This document shows, in pieces, positions 5,840 through 12,165 of a stretch of DNA of 12,165 nucleotides. Source of the DNA: Hyphochytrium catenoides (taxonomy: Eukaryota; Sar; Hyphochytriomycetes; Hyphochytriales; Hyphochytriaceae); contig FLMG01000132.1 of NCBI GenBank assembly GCA_900088475.1, positions 27,380 through 39,544 on the forward strand, read 5' to 3'. Both the position numbers and the translations under genes were made by a program. The stretch's first letter is position 1. Each line of letters opens with the position of its first letter. The notes under the pieces were generated by a model that did no database searches, was not told the origin of the DNA, and saw only the letters and a list, made by a program, of their open reading frames with translations.

Positions 5840-8800
5840 TTAAATATCAAAGTCGTCCTGATACTGATTATCATCTTCAGTCCCCGCCGCCGCCGCCGCT
5901 GCTGGAGCTTCGATCGGCGCCGCGCCTTGCATTTCTGGAGCTTTCAGATCTCCATCCGCAGATTCCAGATGATTCTCTTCTACGTCAGGGGTCGACGCCA
6001 AGACTGCAGCAGGCTCGGTAGCGGGTGGAGAGACCGCTGTTGATGGGGGAGGGAGTGAAGAAGAGAGAGCCATAGCCTCGGGAGACTCAGGCGTTGACTG
6101 AGAAACAAGATTGTCTTCTCTCTGCGTTTCTTCTCCTCGCTCTTGCTGGCTGTTCTCATCAAAGTCATCGCCATACGCCTCTTCTTCCTCACTCTCTTCC
6201 TTTCTCATGGCGTCTGCAGGTGGTAAGAGCTCTCCAGCATGGGAAGAAGGGGAAAGAGTCTCCAGGGCAGAGCTTTCTAATGAGAGACTGGCGGCTGTCT
6301 CTTTGGCTGCATCTCTCCGCGGCTCCGCTTCCGTTAGGAGAGACACAGGAGGAGCTTCTTCTCTCTGGCTCGCTCTCTCAACTTCAAGCGCTTCTGTGCT
6401 AGAAGCCGCACTTTCTGTCTGTCTCTCGATAGCGCCAGCCTGGGGCTGAGCTTGGGCCTGAGATTCAGTGTCAAAGTCATTCCCGTACGCTGTCTCTTCC
6501 TCTTCCTTCTTGTCTTTCTCTCCGTTAGCTTCGGGGTCAGGGGCCTTCTCTTCCTTCTCTTCGTTTAGAGCCTTATCTTTGTCCTTCTCTGGCTCCGTCT
6601 CTCTTCTGCTAGCATATTCCGTCGTCTCTTCTCTCTTCTGTTCCTCTTCTGGTCTCTCCTCTTTCGCTTGCGCTTGTTCTTGAGGATGAATGTCCTCTTG
6701 AGGCTTCTCCTGAGGCCGCGTCTCTTCTCTCTCGGGTTCTGCCTCAACTGCTCCTTCTTTCCTCTCGTCTTTTGCTTTCTCCTTCGTCAATGTTGAGAGT
6801 GAATTGTCCATGGAAGGGAGAAAAGGCTCAGAAGCCTCCTGAGGAGGAGAGAGAGAGAGAGAAAGAGGCTCACTATCTCCCTCCTCTTCCGTGGCTGCAT
6901 CACTCAGCTTCTCTTCTCTCTTGAGTTCTGTCTCAATCGCTCCTTCTCGTTTCTCTTCTTCCGCCTTCTCCTTCGCCAATCTTGCGAGTGGAATGTCCAT
7001 GGAAGGGAGAGGAGGCTCAGAAGTCTGCTGAGGAGAAGTGAGAGAGAGAGAAAGAGGCTGGCTCTCTCTCTCCTTCTCCGTGGCTGCATCACTGAGTAAG
7101 GACGATGCAGTTATGACGGGTGCTGGAGCAAGCGGCTTAGCTTCAGTCTCTCTCTCACGCAACGTATTGGACTCCTCCGCAACTGACTGAGGGAGAGAGA
7201 GAGCTTTCTCTTCATTTCGAGCCATTCTCTGTTCTTCTCGTTCCTCCTTTAACCGAGATGTCCCGGAGGTGACCGGAACTGGCCCTTGAGAGAGCTCCCT
7301 GTCTTGTGTCTCTTCTTCATCTAGCCCGAGGATGACTCCTTCTTTTTTAGCCTCTTCCCGAGGCGTCGTAGGAGGAGTTCTCAGGGGCGGAGCAGCGGGG
7401 AGAGAGAGAGAGATTGCCTCTGTCTCATTAGCAATCTGAGGAAGACGGGTTTCCACACATTCTCCTTCTTTTAAAATCTTCTCTGCTGTCGTCTGTACAC
7501 TCTGCAGAGCAATCGCTGCTTCCCCTTCCGGTGACTCTTTCTCTTCCGCTTTACAGTCTAGAGAAGAATGCTCTTCTGTCTTCTCTTCTTTCTCTTTTTC
7601 TCTCTCCTGACTGGGCACATGGGTAGGCGTCGCACCGCTTTCCTCTGCTGTCTCTCTCTCTTGAGGCTGCTGCTCGGGCTGAGGAGGTAGGACCGGGACT
7701 GCTACGTCTAAGAGAGACTCCTCCTGTCCGGTTTGTTGCTGTTCTCTTTCTTTCTCTTGAGCTGGAATGCAAGCACTGGTCTCTTCTGACGGCCTCTCTG
7801 TCTCTTGCTGCTGCTCCGAGGGGAGACAAGGGGACGAGACACCTTCTCTCTCTCTCTCTTCAGGACCTGGACTTACTCTCTCTCCTCCGCGCTGGCTCCC
7901 GGCTACCTGTGGACAAGGCGTCTCTGTCTCCCCTGTCAGAGGCTCAAAGTAGGACGTCAACGGACGAGAAACGTCCGTATTATCCGAAATTAGTGGACCG
8001 TCCGCACTGCCGGCCGTTAGCGGTCCTGTCCTTGGGACATAGACAGCGCTTGGCCCGAGATCAGCCTCACCAGCATCCGGCACTGAGAGGCCCTCCTCGG
8101 TCGTTGCCGTTAGCAGTTCTAAAGCTCCCTCACTAGCCTGTGGGGCGCTCGCTCTGTCATTGGGACTTAGCGGACCGTCCTGGATGGCCGCTAGCGGTTG
8201 ATGGGTCGGCCCAGGTGAGTCTGGCGTTGGCGTTAGCGACTCTTCAGGGCGTTGGGACGGCGGATTCGGCCGCTCATTTTTGTCTCTTTCTTCCTTTGGA
8301 GCTAACTGTCTCTCTCTCTCTCCGGCCTCGGAGCTGGGCATGACCTCCCCGGTCCCTTCCTTCTGCCTCTCTCCCTCTGTCACATGAGACAACGTAGTCT
8401 GTCCTTCTAGGTGTTCCTTCGCTCCAGGAGAGAAAGAGAGAGTCTCTTCCCTCTGGTGGCTGATTGTTTCTTCCTTTGTCTCGGGACTGGCTACTGGTCC
8501 GAGAATCTCTCTCTTTTCTTCTTCTCTCCCGATCTCAGCGAGTATCTGAGGCTTCTCTTCTTCTCTCCGAGGACTCTCTCTCTGGATCGGAGAGAGATCC
8601 TGCTCTGGAATATCTCTCTCTTCCTGTCCTTCCTCTCCTCGAAGATGATATCGCAGCTCTGCCGTCACAGCCACGACGACGTAAGCTTCGTAGAGATATT
8701 CCACAGTAGAGCCTACAGGGAACTTTGGGAGCGAGGAAGAGGAAGCAGGGACAGAAGAAGAGAGAGAAGGAGAGAGAGGGGCAGAAGGTGTCTTCCCCTT

Positions 8801-10540
8801 CTCTGTCGAAGTGCTGAGGGGGAGAAGGGAAGGAGAAGAGACAGCTGCTGAGGCCAAAGGTGCATCCGTTGGTTCAGAGAGAGAAGAAGGAGGAAGAGAC
8901 ATTGAACCAGCGGCGGAGGAGGCGCAGAGAGTAACGGAAACGTCACTCTTTTCCTCTTCTCTTCTCGCTTCTTCGGTATTTACGGTTGGAAGAGGAGGAC
9001 TTTCTCTCTTTTCTTCTCTCTCTTTCTCCACCAGAGAGACGCGGCTATCTGTCTCCTGCAGAATGTTCTCGTTCTCCTGAGTTCTCGGGACATCCGTCTT
9101 CTCTCTCGACTCTTTCTCTTCCGCTTTGTCTGCTGCTGGCTTTTTATTGGCGTCTGTTCTCGTCTCTTCTTCGGCTTGTGCTTTTCCCTCTCTCCCCACT
9201 TTCTCTCCCTTGCTTTCCTCTTTCTCCTTCTTCTTCTTAGCAGATCCTCCAGCTTGCTTTAGCTTCTCCTTCTTCTCAGGTCGTTTCTCTCTTGCCTCTG
9301 GGGCCGTGGAAGAAGAGGAGTTAGGCGTAGGAGAGAGAGAAGAGAGAGGGAGAGGAGAGATGTCTTCTTCTTTCACTCTCTCGACCAGCAGCGTCTCTCC
9401 TTCCTTGAAGAGACGATATCGTCCGTTTCCATAGCAATGCACAATGACGTACGTTTCTCCTTTATAGTGCACTCTCTCTGTCAGCTTGTAACGCCCGCGC
9501 GGGAGAGAAGATGGACGGGCTTTCGGGGGAAGTTCCTTTCTCTCTTTCTCTTCTCTCTCTTCTACTTCTTCCTCTCTCTTCTTCACCTTAGGGGAGGAAG
9601 ACGAGGGAGGTGAGAGAGAAGAGGATGGGGAAGAGGAGGGTCCTTCTTTCCTATGATCTTCCTTCACACTCTCTTTCTGCACTTGAGAGGAAGAAGACGA
9701 GGAGGAAAGATGCTTCCTCCCTTTTTGCACTCTCTTCGTCTCTCCCTTCTCTCGCTCTGTCTGTGAAGAGGAAGGGACAGAGCCCGAGGAAGGAGAAGGA
9801 GAGGAAGAGGTTTGGCCTTTGCGAATATCTTGGCGCAACTTCTCCCTGAAGAGAGGACGCTTGGTATCCGTTGTACGGGAAGAAGCACCGTTTCTCTCTT
9901 CTCTCTTTCTCCTGAGATTGGCGTCCTTCTCCTCTTTAGGCGGTTGTTCTTCTCTCTCTTCTACTGGGTCCTCTCTCTCTTCATCTTCTTCTGAGGCCGA
10001 TGGTCCTCTCCCTTTCTTTGCTTTCTCTCTTTTAGTCTCTCTCTCTTTCTTGTCCTTTACCGCTCTCCCAGCAGACTTTGCTCTCTTTCCTTCCTCTCTC
10101 TCTCTTGTCCGACTCTCTCCGTCTGTTGCTGCTGCCGTGGTAGGTCGTGTTCTGAGAGAAAGTGGTGGTTTTTCTCTCTCTCTTTCTCTCTCTTTCTCTG
10201 TATTCTCTCTCCCATTCTCTCCTTGCATTTCTTCGTCTCTGTCTTGGCTTGCTGTAGAAGAATGAATGAAGGAAGGAGAAGGAGGAGAAGAGAAGCCTTC
10301 TTCTTCACCGTCAGAAGTCTCTCTCTCTCTCCTTTTGAGTTTCTTTCTCTCCCCCTTTCTCCTCGTTGGAGGCCTTCTAGATATCTCTTTGTATGCTGAA
10401 GGAGCGGAAGAGAGAGAGGAAGAGAAGAGAGAGGAAGGAAGAGAGCAGGGAGGGAGAGAAGAAGAGTGGAGCACTCTTTCCAGATCTTTTGCGACTGTAA
10501 AGTCCTGAGCGTTGGGAGTCAGCCACTGCGGCTTTGGTGG
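5840..10540 (-). CDS. Large-gene terminal exon (4701 nt)
   Basis: Acceptor CTCTCTCTCAG at 10541; 1566 codons and TAA. It starts PPKPQWLTPNAQDFTVAKDL. The same frame is open upstream to about 10789, but that part is SLSL repeat with a good polypyrimidine acceptor, so it is treated as intron. A stop-free frame this long is only partly meaningful in GA/CT-rich DNA. Better evidence is the complex stretch encoded at about 7930-8280, the two related modules, and the in-frame preservation of the 189-nt duplication. Low-complexity tracts alternate between ER-type (GA on the coding strand) and SL-type (CT on the coding strand). Confidence 0.8.
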   Translation of the reverse strand, partial: PPKPQWLTPNAQDFTVAKDLERVLHSSSLPPCSLPSSLFSSSLSSAPSAYKEISRRPPTRRKGERKKLKRRERETSDGEEEGFSSPPSPSFIHSSTASQDRDEEMQGENGRENTEKEREREREKPPLSLRTRPTTAAATDGESRTREREEGKRAKSAGRAVKDKKERETKREKAKKGRGPSASEEDEEREDPVEEREEQPPKEEKDANLRRKREERNGASSRTTDTKRPLFREKLRQDIRKGQTSSSPSPSSGSVPSSSQTEREKGETKRVQKGRKHLSSSSSSSQVQKESVKEDHRKEGPSSSPSSSLSPPSSSSPKVKKREEEVEEREEKERKELPPKARPSSLPRGRYKLTERVHYKGETYVIVHCYGNGRYRLFKEGETLLVERVKEEDISPLPLSSLSPTPNSSSSTAPEAREKRPEKKEKLKQAGGSAKKKKEKEESKGEKVGREGKAQAEEETRTDANKKPAADKAEEKESREKTDVPRTQENENILQETDSRVSLVEKEREEKRESPPLPTVNTEEARREEEKSDVSVTLCASSAAGSMSLPPSSLSEPTDAPLASAAVSSPSLLPLSTSTEKGKTPSAPLSPSLSSSVPASSSSLPKFPVGSTVEYLYEAYVVVAVTAELRYHLRGEEGQEERDIPEQDLSPIQRESPRREEEKPQILAEIGREEEKREILGPVASPETKEETISHQREETLSFSPGAKEHLEGQTTLSHVTEGERQKEGTGEVMPSSEAGERERQLAPKEERDKNERPNPPSQRPEESLTPTPDSPGPTHQPLAAIQDGPLSPNDRASAPQASEGALELLTATTEEGLSVPDAGEADLGPSAVYVPRTGPLTAGSADGPLISDNTDVSRPLTSYFEPLTGETETPCPQVAGSQRGGERVSPGPEEREREGVSSPCLPSEQQQETERPSEETSACIPAQEKEREQQQTGQEESLLDVAVPVLPPQPEQQPQERETAEESGATPTHVPSQEREKEKEEKTEEHSSLDCKAEEKESPEGEAAIALQSVQTTAEKILKEGECVETRLPQIANETEAISLSLPAAPPLRTPPTTPREEAKKEGVILGLDEEETQDRELSQGPVPVTSGTSRLKEEREEQRMARNEEKALSLPQSVAEESNTLRERETEAKPLAPAPVITASSLLSDAATEKERESQPLSLSLTSPQQTSEPPLPSMDIPLARLAKEKAEEEKREGAIETELKREEKLSDAATEEEGDSEPLSLSLSPPQEASEPFLPSMDNSLSTLTKEKAKDERKEGAVEAEPEREETRPQEKPQEDIHPQEQAQAKEERPEEEQKREETTEYASRRETEPEKDKDKALNEEKEEKAPDPEANGEKDKKEEEETAYGNDFDTESQAQAQPQAGAIERQTESAASSTEALEVERASQREEAPPVSLLTEAEPRRDAAKETAASLSLESSALETLSPSSHAGELLPPADAMRKEESEEEEAYGDDFDENSQQERGEETQREDNLVSQSTPESPEAMALSSSLPPPSTAVSPPATEPAAVLASTPDVEENHLESADGDLKAPEMQGAAPIEAPAAAAAAGTEDDNQYQDDFDI

Positions 10541-11664
10541 CTGAGAGAGAGAGAGAGAAAGAAGAAGAGAGAGAAAAAACAAGAGAGAGAGGGAGAGAGA
10601 AGCGTCAGCCGACTTGGGCGGAATGAAAGAAAACCTATCAGGTAGAAGAGGATAAGAGGAAAGGAGATGAATTTTAGGCAGGCGGCATGGAAGGGAGAGA
10701 GAGAAAGAGAAAGAGAGAGAAAACAGTATGGCAGAACTTTGACAGAGAGAGAAAAAGAGGAAAATCTGTTCATAGCACCAGCCACACATATACTAAGAAA
10801 GATCAAAGTCCAACCCGTTCTCTGTCTCTTCTCCGCTTCCTCTCTCTCTCTCTCTCTCTTCCTCTCTCTCTCCCTACCTCTTCAGGTACTGCTCCCATGA
10901 CGGCTCCTAGAGCTCTGGGAGAGAGATCCAAGAGTTCTGCCTGCGCTGCCAGCCTGAGGACTCTTCTCTTGAAAGGAGAGGGAGAACATCTTCCCTCGAA
11001 GGGAGAAGGGAGAGTGCGCCCTAGGAAATGGACCTGCAGGTGAGAGTCCAGCTGAGGAGCCCCTGCCCCGCTGCGGTGTCTCTCCAGGTGGGAGAGAAAT
11101 GCTGGGAGAGAGAGAGAGTAGGGTAAGAGAGAGAGAGAAAGAGAGAGAGACAGAGAGAGAGACAGAGAAAAGGGAGAAGAGAGGATCTACGTCAATCATC
11201 TGCTACCTCCAGGCGCTATGAGGAAAGGAAAGAGGGAGGAAGCAAGGTACTGGTTCTCTCTCTTCTCTGTATAAATTGTATTGCCCCGTGGTTCCCTCTG
11301 GCTCTCTATCCTCTCTCCCGGATTAACCCGTAGAAGCCGTCCTACGTCTCTCTCTCGCTCTCTCTTCTCTCTTCTCTCCCTTCTATTTCCTACCACTCTC
11401 CCTCTCTTCCTCTCTCTTTTTTTGGCCTGCCCTACGTACCTCTTGGTCGCTTTCCTCCATGCTCTTTGGTTCCTGTGGTCTCTCTCTTCTCCTCGTTTGT
11501 TCCCTTCTTTCTCTCTCTTTTCTCTCCTTCGCCGGTCCGAAGATTCTCCGCTGCCTCAAGGACGGAGCTGGCAGCCGCAGCGACGCGTTCCGGAACTTGT
11601 TCCGCCTCCAGCGCCCTTAGTGCCAGCTGGGCTGTTGCCTCGGGAGCAAAGCGGACGATTCCTG

Positions 11665-11711
<47 letters not shown>

Positions 11712-12084
11712 GAGAGAGAGAGAAAGAGAAAGAGAGAGAGAGAGAGAGAAGGGGAAAGAGGACAGGGAAGAGAGAGGGAAGAGAGAACATATGCGTTGTT
11801 TGAAAGAATTGATGGTAAGTCAGCGCCAGACGTGGAGAGAAAGAGATGGAAGATAGGACGGGGAGAGAGAAAAAGCGAGAGAGAAAGAGAGAGAGAAAGA
11901 GACGAAGAGGGATATAGGGAGAAAGAGGAAGGAGAGAGAAAAGAAAAGAGAGAGAGAAAAATGGAGAAAGGAAAGGAAAAAGGCACCTGGATGGTTGGGG
12001 CTCTGCGCCATGGCGAGAGAGAGTCTGGGCGTGGCATTTATGGCTCTGATCCGCACGGCGAAGAGAGGATCCTTGGCAGCCAAA
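5840..12084 (-). CDS. Large low-complexity protein with two SH3/Tudor-like modules and three YxDDFD tail motifs (4 exons, 5' end beyond right edge)
   Basis: Exons are 11987-12084, 11440-11661, 10878-11101 and 5840-10540, with matching junction phases 1, 1 and 0, giving 1747 residues to a TAA at 5842-5840. Residues 1-75 are helical and Ala-rich, HEAT/ARM-like in feel (RVAAAASSVLEAAENLR). Residues 182-200 (PPKPQWLTPNAQDFTVAKD) are complex. From about 230 onward the chain is E/K/R/S/P-rich and probably disordered, with ER and SL runs. Two beta-rich modules of about 47 residues lie at 531-577 and 788-833, each ending in E-x-D-[IL]-S-P. Residues 1330-1455 are a tandem duplication of a 63-residue unit. 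The tail has Y-x-[DN]-D-F-D at 1533, 1637 and 1741 and ends DDFDI. The family is not recognised; a scaffold or cytoskeletal role is only a guess. The gene surely continues upstream. Confidence 0.75.
5861..6487 (-). repeat. Three C-terminal Y-x-[DN]-D-F-D motifs at exact 312-nt spacing
   Basis: YGNDFD at 6487-6470, YGDDFD at 6175-6158 and YQDDFD at 5863-5846 (residues 1533, 1637, 1741). The first tyrosine codons are 312 nt (104 residues) apart in both intervals. The first two are followed by S-Q three residues later. Sequence between motifs is acidic and A/S/P-rich. Confidence 0.8.
6719..7096 (-). repeat. 189-nt in-frame tandem duplication (two copies) in the large exon
   Basis: Copies at 6908-7096 and 6719-6907. 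Landmarks such as GTGGCTGCATCACT (6891 and 7080) and TCCATGGAAGGGAGA lie exactly 189 nt apart. Each encodes about 63 residues beginning L-S-D-A-A-T-E, with L-S-L-S-L, S-E-P and L-P-S-M-D in the middle and K-E-K-A and a charged end. The copies have diverged by many substitutions but no net indel at these landmarks, so reading frame is preserved. Confidence 0.85.
7988..8201. repeat. Divergent pair of about 38-nt repeats in the complex part of the large exon
   Basis: The segments near 7988-8026 and 8165-8201 both contain TTAG[CT]GGACCGTCC, then GGCCG[CT]TAGCGGT. They encode related peptides of the form PL-[AT]-A...DGPL. The GTTAGCG-type word recurs several more times between 8010 and 8240. This is one of the few parts of the exon not dominated by GA/CT repeat. 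Confidence 0.5.
8585..8722 (-). other. SH3/Tudor-like module 2 (residues 788-833)
   Basis: Begins FPVGSTVEYLYEAYVVVAV and ends EQDLSPI. It shares with module 1 the order of strands (V-E/H-Y, Y-V-[IV]-V, [RL]-R-Y-[RH]-L) and the closing E-x-D-[IL]-S-P, with about 210 residues of low-complexity linker between them. Likely an old internal duplication. Confidence 0.5.
9353..9493 (-). other. SH3/Tudor-like module 1 (residues 531-577)
   Basis: Begins RYKLTERVHYKGETYVIV and continues through an aromatic, glycine-containing turn (CYGNGRYRLF), ending EEDISP. It has alternating beta pattern with V-H-Y-K-G, Y-V-I-V and R-Y-R-L-F strands, like a small barrel of the Tudor/KOW/SH3 kind. The assignment is by pattern only. 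It aligns with module 2. Confidence 0.5.
10541..10877 (-). other. Intron c-d of the large gene (337 nt, GA arm then CU arm)
   Basis: GTAGGG...CTCTCAG. Purine-rich transcript near the donor (plus strand 10820-10876 CT-rich), pyrimidine-rich toward the acceptor (plus strand 10541-10620 and 10690-10760 GA-rich). Confidence 0.6.
10878..11101 (-). CDS. Large-gene exon c
   Basis: Acceptor TCTCTCCCAG at 11102; donor CTGAAGAG|GTAGGG at 10877. The 224 nt are two bases plus 74 codons, phase 0 at the end. Peptide includes FLSHLERHRSGAGAPQLDSH, an HFLGRTLPSPFEG segment and RRVLRLAAQAELLDLSPRAL, ending GAVMGAVPEE. A different frame over the same DNA is also open but ends in TGA before the donor and does not join the downstream exon. 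ATG at 10898-10896 (MGAVPEE) could be an alternative start if exons a-c belonged to something else, but phase agreement argues against it. Confidence 0.65.
11102..11439 (-). other. Intron b-c of the large gene (338 nt, GA arm then CU arm)
   Basis: GTACGT...TCTCCCAG. Transcript purine-rich after the donor (plus strand 11341-11430 CT-rich), pyrimidine-rich before the acceptor (plus strand 11103-11185 GA-rich). The complex middle, 11190-11335, holds CTCATAG and GGAG|GTAGCA only 9 nt apart, which could bound a micro-exon; this is not needed for phase. Confidence 0.55.
11440..11661 (-). CDS. Large-gene exon b
   Basis: Acceptor CTCTCCTCCAG at 11662; donor AAGAG|GTACGT at 11439. The 222 nt are two bases, 73 codons and one base. 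Peptide: IVRFAPEATAQLALRALEAE, then QVPERVAAAASSVLEAAENL, then a basic low-complexity end. The Ala-rich amphipathic pattern resembles a helical repeat (HEAT/ARM class). Phase 1 at both ends fits exons a and c. Confidence 0.7.
11662..11986 (-). other. Intron a-b of the large gene (325 nt)
   Basis: GTGCCT...CTCCTCCAG. The transcript is polypyrimidine nearly throughout. A small complex island at about 11785-11830 carries a good plus-strand donor (GATG|GTAAGT) preceded by MRCLKELM in frame. It has no supporting acceptor or neighbour and is probably chance. Confidence 0.55.
11668..11708. repeat. (GA)20 microsatellite
   Basis: Perfect run that is the polypyrimidine tract of the exon b acceptor, starting 6 nt from the splice site on the transcript strand. 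Confidence 0.95.
11987..12084 (-). CDS. Large-gene exon a (first visible)
   Basis: Acceptor CTCTCCCTAG at 12085 and donor CATCCAG|GTGCCT at 11986. The exon is 98 nt: one base of a split codon, 32 codons (LAAKDPLFAVRIRAINATPR then LSLAMAQSPNHP) and one base. The peptide is helical and repeat-free, between two GA-saturated stretches. The donor is weaker than the others (GTGCC). Phase 1 matches exon b. Confidence 0.65.
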
Positions 12085-12165
12085 CTAGGGAGAGAGAGAC
12101 ACGCATGGAGGAAAGAGAGAGAAGGAAAGAGAGAAAGAGAGAGAGAAGAGAGAGAGAGAGAGAGA
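12085..12165 (-). other. 3' part of an upstream intron of the large gene, running off the right edge
   Basis: CU-rich in the transcript and ending CCCTAG at 12085. Exon a begins with the third base of a codon, so at least one more exon lies beyond the window. The sequence is pure GA on the plus strand at the very end. Confidence 0.55.
12148..12165. repeat. (GA)n microsatellite at right edge
   Basis: Runs off the end of the window, mirroring the left edge. Confidence 0.9.

Noticed and set aside
10541-10789. First 83 codons of the long minus-strand open frame as a signal or membrane segment
   Set aside because: SLSL-rich polypyrimidine sequence ending in a strong CAG acceptor; exon c joins in phase just below it, so it is intron.
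10882-11199. Alternative minus frame over exon c (105 codons)
   Set aside because: It ends in TGA at the exon boundary and does not join the downstream exon, whereas the chosen frame matches phases on both sides.
11281-11856. Plus-strand 191-codon frame ending near a good GT donor (MRCLKELM|GTAAGT)
   Set aside because: Mostly antisense to exon b and repeat sequence; no partner exon on the plus strand.
1-12165. CRISPR array, tRNA/rRNA genes, insertion sequence or retrotransposon
   Set aside because: No direct repeats with unique spacers, no cloverleaf or rRNA-like sequence recognised, and no transposase, integrase or reverse-transcriptase motif in any complex reading frame.

Overview
The window looks like nuclear DNA of a coccidian apicomplexan. 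It is saturated with (GA)n/(CT)n simple repeats, its genes are split by GT-AG introns, and its proteins carry ER-repeat and SL-repeat low-complexity tracts. From memory this style fits Cystoisospora (Sarcocystidae) best, but the species is an inference and no marker gene is present. Both ends run into (GA)n, so the window may be a whole contig broken at microsatellites; the gene at each end is cut off. Layout: two genes lie head to tail on the minus strand. (1) Right and centre, 12084 to 5840: the 3' part of a large gene. Four exons (11987-12084, 11440-11661, 10878-11101, 5840-10540) join with matching phases to give 1747 visible residues. The start is short and helical. The rest is a very long, charged, probably disordered region holding two related SH3/Tudor-like modules, a 189-nt in-frame tandem duplication and a C-terminal tail with three Y-x-[DN]-D-F-D motifs spaced exactly 104 residues apart. 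I do not recognise a named family. (2) Left, 3956 to 466 and beyond the left edge: the 5' part of an RCC1-repeat gene. Four exons (3888-3956, 3421-3782, 1435-2383, 466-789) give 568 residues, beginning MGNVES (N-myristoylation consensus). A helical region contains a short motif resembling the one preceding the first RCC1 propeller in HERC2-type proteins, and exon 4 ends inside the first RCC1 repeat. Between them, 3957-5839 holds a roughly 600-bp non-repetitive island (probable promoter/5' UTR of the RCC1 gene), then alternating CT and GA tracts, two unresolved possibly coding segments and the 3' flank of the large gene. Because (GA)n and (CT)n contain no stop in any of the six frames, long open frames here mean little. 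The gene models rest on complex peptide segments, splice sites and phase agreement. No RNA gene, CRISPR array or recognisable transposon was seen. The two genes show no evident functional link.
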